Of a stretch of DNA of 7,820 nucleotides, positions 5,231-7,820 are shown in pieces. The stretch's first letter is position 1, and each line of letters opens with the position of its first letter. Both the position numbers and the translations under genes were made by a program. Source of the stretch: an uncultured Synergistia bacterium (GTDB lineage: Bacteria > Eremiobacterota > SpSt-956 > JAKJGF01). Below the pieces are notes generated by a model. It was not told the DNA's origin and did no database searches. It was given only the letters and a program-made list of their open reading frames with translations. Location of the stretch: the NCBI GenBank assembly GCA_937888925.1, contig CALARM010000229.1, positions 1 through 7,820 on the forward strand. The letters are read 5' to 3'.

Positions 5231-7246
5231 ATGAGTAAAAAAAGAAACATTACAATTGATGACATGTTCAGGTTCAAACTTATTAATTCACCGGAAATTT
5301 CACCTGACGGAGAGAAAATAGTTTTTACTTACAAATGGACAGACCTGAAAGAAAACACCTATTATTCCAATCTCTACATGGCAGATTTAAAAACAGAAAG
5401 AGTCTATCAATTCACTTACGGAAACCATAATGATCTATATCCTGTGTGGTCACCTGACGGGAAACATATTCTCTTCAGAACCGACAGAGATAAAGATAAA
5501 AAAGGTCTCTGGATTATAGACACCGACGGAGGCGAAGCAAGACCTCTTATTACGGATAAAGGGTCTATAGGAGAATATATATGGTCTCCTGACAGCAAAT
5601 ATATTTACTATACCTTCAGAAAATTAGACGATCCCCTTCCACGGGAACATATAAGCAATGACCCTGAATATAAAATCAAAGATGAAGATCATCCCTACAG
5701 TATTATCGATGAAATTCCATATAAAGCAAAAAACGGACAGATAAAACAAAAAGGTAAATTCAATATATACAGTTTTGAAATAGCGACAGAGAAAAAACAG
5801 CAGCTTACAAAGGAAAAATATGATGATTTCAACCCATGTATCTCTCATGACGGCAAAAAACTGGCTTTCTGTTCAAACAGATCAGATGATCATATAGAAG
5901 ATCATGAAAACAATGATATTTATGTTATGGATCTGAAAACTAAAAAGGTCAAAAAGATTACGGATAAATGGGGTATGAAAACAGGTTTATGCTGGTCAAA
6001 AGACGAAAAATTCATCTTCTTTACAGGCCATCATGCACCGAAAGGAATGAGTGCTCCCGAACATCTGAAGATCTATAAAATTCCTTCAGGAGGGGGAGAA
6101 GTAACTCTTCTTACAAAAGATTTTAACGGTTATGTCAGTAACATGCTCATAGGTGACACAAGAGAATTCGATGATATAGTACAGCAGCCTATGTTCACAG
6201 ATAAGGACAAAAATATTATCTTCTGTGCAAGCTATGAAGGAGGCTGTTATTTATACAAAGTATCCACAGAAGGAGGAAAACCTGAAAGAATTGAAGAGGG
6301 ACGCCATGAGATAGTATATTACTCAATGGATAAATCAGGAGAAAATATAGCAATACTCAGAGGTGATATGACGAACCTTTCAGAGGTTTATCATTATAAG
6401 AAAAAGAAAGATAAATGGGAAGTAAAAAAATTAACCTCGTACAATGATTTTGTCTCTAAAGAAACTACCGTAACAGAGCCGGAAGAAATATGGATTACTA
6501 CCGGTGAAGGAGTTAAACTTCAGGGGTGGCTCTTAAAACCGCCGAAATTCGATCCGAAGAAGAAATATCCTCTTATCCATGAAATACACGGCGGTCCTCA
6601 TATTCTTTACGGATACACTTTCTTCCATGAAATGCAGTATTTTGCATCGAAAGGTTACTGTGTTCTCTTTATCAACCCGAGAGGAAGCAAAGGATATGGC
6701 ACTGAATTTGCCGCACCTATTGACGGCCACTGGGGAGGCCCTGACTTTACCGATCAAATGGAATTCCTCGATCATGTCATAGGTCTCGGCTATATAGATA
6801 AAGACAGACTCTTTGTGACAGGCGGCTCATACGGAGGCTATATGACAAACTGGGTCGTAACACAGACAGACAGGTACAGAGGTGCCGTATCACACAGAAG
6901 TGTTTCAAACTGTGCAACAGTGTTCGGCGTATCTTCCGGCTGTTATCATTTTGAACAGAATTTCGGCGGCGTGCCATGGAAAGATGCACAGCACTATATA
7001 GACAGATCGCCTCTCTACCAGGTGGAAAATGTCAAAACTCCTATCTTAATTATGCATTCGGAAAATGATCATCTTACCCCCATATGCGAGGCGGAACAGT
7101 ACTTTGTAGCACTGAAATATTTAAAGAAAAAAGCAAGGTTTGTCCGCTTCAAGAATGAAACTCATGAACTGTCAAGAGGAGGAAAACCTACAAACAGAAG
7201 AGCAAGACTGGATCTGTCTCTTGACTGGATTAAAAATTGCCAGTAA
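5231..7246 (+). CDS. S9-family serine peptidase (acylaminoacyl-peptidase / dipeptidyl-peptidase-like)
   Basis: A 671-residue prolyl-oligopeptidase-family enzyme that cleaves short peptides, probably in the cytosol as there is no signal peptide or membrane segment. Residues about 15-410 form a beta-propeller. Seven blade signatures of the S-x-DG-x2-I-x-F type can be seen near residues 20-34, 70-84, 114-129, 200-215, 252-266, 321-334 and 362-378, so a complete seven-blade propeller is likely. The alpha/beta-hydrolase domain follows (about 415-671), with oxyanion-loop HGGP (453-456), the nucleophile elbow GGSYGG with S533, the acid D613 in SENDH and the histidine H645 in ETHELSRGG. The triad is intact. 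Family members often have Arg two residues after the acid; here it is Leu, which may affect specificity. Length is normal. Whether it acts as an acylaminoacyl-peptidase, a dipeptidyl-peptidase or an oligopeptidase cannot be decided from sequence. It is transcribed divergently from the deacylase operon and appears monocistronic. Confidence 0.92.
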   Translation: MSKKRNITIDDMFRFKLINSPEISPDGEKIVFTYKWTDLKENTYYSNLYMADLKTERVYQFTYGNHNDLYPVWSPDGKHILFRTDRDKDKKGLWIIDTDGGEARPLITDKGSIGEYIWSPDSKYIYYTFRKLDDPLPREHISNDPEYKIKDEDHPYSIIDEIPYKAKNGQIKQKGKFNIYSFEIATEKKQQLTKEKYDDFNPCISHDGKKLAFCSNRSDDHIEDHENNDIYVMDLKTKKVKKITDKWGMKTGLCWSKDEKFIFFTGHHAPKGMSAPEHLKIYKIPSGGGEVTLLTKDFNGYVSNMLIGDTREFDDIVQQPMFTDKDKNIIFCASYEGGCYLYKVSTEGGKPERIEEGRHEIVYYSMDKSGENIAILRGDMTNLSEVYHYKKKKDKWEVKKLTSYNDFVSKETTVTEPEEIWITTGEGVKLQGWLLKPPKFDPKKKYPLIHEIHGGPHILYGYTFFHEMQYFASKGYCVLFINPRGSKGYGTEFAAPIDGHWGGPDFTDQMEFLDHVIGLGYIDKDRLFVTGGSYGGYMTNWVVTQTDRYRGAVSHRSVSNCATVFGVSSGCYHFEQNFGGVPWKDAQHYIDRSPLYQVENVKTPILIMHSENDHLTPICEAEQYFVALKYLKKKARFVRFKNETHELSRGGKPTNRRARLDLSLDWIKNCQ

Positions 7247-7253
7247 TCATTTA

Positions 7254-7294
7254 GTGGTGAGTAGTGATGGGAAAAATCCTTTTACTGCTCACCA
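7254..7294 (+). terminator. Hairpin after the S9 peptidase, possible weak terminator or repeat element
   Basis: TGGTGAGTAGT (7255-7265) pairs with ACTGCTCACCA (7284-7294) to give an 11-bp stem with one G-U pair and an 18-nt loop that contains a small GGGA/TCCT pairing. It lies 8 bp after the stop codon. There is no U-run directly after the stem, only TTTT at 7303-7306, so intrinsic termination would be weak. The left arm overlaps two degenerate heptamers (GTGGTGA, GTAGTGA), so this may instead be a small intergenic repeat. Confidence 0.45.
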
Positions 7295-7430
7295 TGTGAA
7301 GATTTTGAGCAAATAATCAGTAAAAAAACAACCTTCCGGACCTAATAAATACTTTACCACAAAAAAAGAAAAAGGAATTTAAAAAGAAAAAAGAGAAGAT
7401 TTATAGAGTCGGAAGATTGGAGAAAATATT
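7295..7430 (+). other. Purine-rich spacer before the last gene
   Basis: This 136-bp stretch holds no open frame of note. Positions 7361-7400 are almost all purine on the plus strand (runs of A with scattered G). No convincing -35/-10 pair was found. The only clear signal is the GGAGA at 7419-7423, eight bases or so before the ATG at 7431. Confidence 0.5.
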
Positions 7431-7820
7431 ATGATCGCTTATAAATCCATACAGGAACTGAAAGATTATCTCTGGAAGCCTGTAGATAAAGAGAAACTTC
7501 TGAATAAACTTGACGAAATAGAGGATAGACTCTTTAATATAGAAGATAAACTTACAGATAAAAAGGTTGGGGGAAAAATCGTGGATGGTATCCTCAAGGT
7601 TCTGGATACTACACGATGTTTACTTGAAAAAAATCAATTTTTAGACAGAGAAATATGGTCTCATCTGTCGGCTTTAATATATCTGTTCAACAGGCTTGAC
7701 AAAAAAGTCAAATTTTCTTCTGATAAGATTAATACCGCCATATCAACAAATCTTGCGAAAAACCTTCCTGTGTACAATCAGCATGAGAAATTTATCAGTA
7801 ATCAATCAGGCTTTACTTTT
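7431..7820 (+). CDS. Partial CDS, N-terminal 130 residues of an unrecognised helical protein
   Basis: An open frame begins at ATG 7431 after a GGAGA ribosome-binding site and runs without a stop to the window edge, so the C-terminus is missing. The visible part is Lys/Glu/Leu-rich and almost entirely helical. Residues about 17-45 show heptad spacing (LLNKLDEIEDRLFNIEDKL), consistent with a coiled coil, and a second helical block covers about 50-95. There is no signal peptide or membrane helix. I do not recognise a domain. Some SAM-dependent methyltransferases and glycosyltransferases of polysaccharide clusters have a similar helical N-terminal lead-in with FN/LN-type repeats before their catalytic domain; this is only a loose resemblance. 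Codon use and composition agree with the neighbouring genes, which supports real coding. Confidence 0.75.
   Translation, partial: MIAYKSIQELKDYLWKPVDKEKLLNKLDEIEDRLFNIEDKLTDKKVGGKIVDGILKVLDTTRCLLEKNQFLDREIWSHLSALIYLFNRLDKKVKFSSDKINTAISTNLAKNLPVYNQHEKFISNQSGFTF

Noticed and set aside
5416..6989. Minus-strand and alternative-frame open frames within the S9 peptidase
   Set aside because: The peptidase frame is intact with all catalytic motifs; the others have no start signals or plausible protein composition.
7305..7350. TTGAGC followed by TAATAAAT as a promoter for the last gene
   Set aside because: The spacing between the two boxes is about 32 bp, far from the 16-18 bp required.

Overview
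The window is AT-rich, gene-dense bacterial DNA. Start sites mostly have strong AGGAGG-type ribosome-binding sites, promoter-like hexamers match the sigma-70 consensus, and Lys/Glu/Ile-rich proteins with AAA/GAA/ATA codons dominate. This suggests a low-GC, probably anaerobic bacterium: a cobalamin-binding radical SAM enzyme is present and no respiratory gene is seen. The phylum cannot be fixed from the sequence. No rRNA, tRNA, CRISPR array, transposase or phage gene is visible.

Layout. Positions 1-104 hold no supportable gene, but contain a long GC-rich inverted repeat just beyond the stop of the first minus-strand gene. Four genes then lie on the minus strand. Read in their own direction from about 5000 down to 105, they are a four-helix membrane protein (4481-4957), an N-acyl-D-amino-acid deacylase (2888-4474), a MerR-type regulator with two MerR domains in one chain (2041-2742), and a B12-binding radical SAM protein with an unusual repeat-containing C-terminal tail (105-about 1967). 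The first two are tightly coupled: the stop of one overlaps the ribosome-binding site of the next. The regulator and the radical SAM gene form a second unit. It has its own near-consensus promoter, with palindromic TACGTA sites placed where a repressor would sit. The 273-bp spacer 4958-5230 separates these from the plus-strand genes. It carries candidate promoters in both directions and two different short degenerate tandem repeats. On the plus strand lie a complete S9-family serine peptidase (5231-7246) and the first 130 codons of an unrecognised helical protein (7431 to the window end).

How the genes may work together. The deacylase and the S9 peptidase are both hydrolases of peptides or modified amino acids, which fits a salvage or turnover role, but nothing shows that they share a pathway. 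The MerR protein and the radical SAM enzyme look like a regulator-enzyme pair under autoregulation. This is the least ordinary part of the window and the best candidate for something not yet described, although its substrate cannot be read from the sequence. Short repeats or hairpins sit at several gene boundaries (64-98, 4967-5004, 5180-5210, 7254-7294), suggesting a genome seeded with small intergenic repeats.
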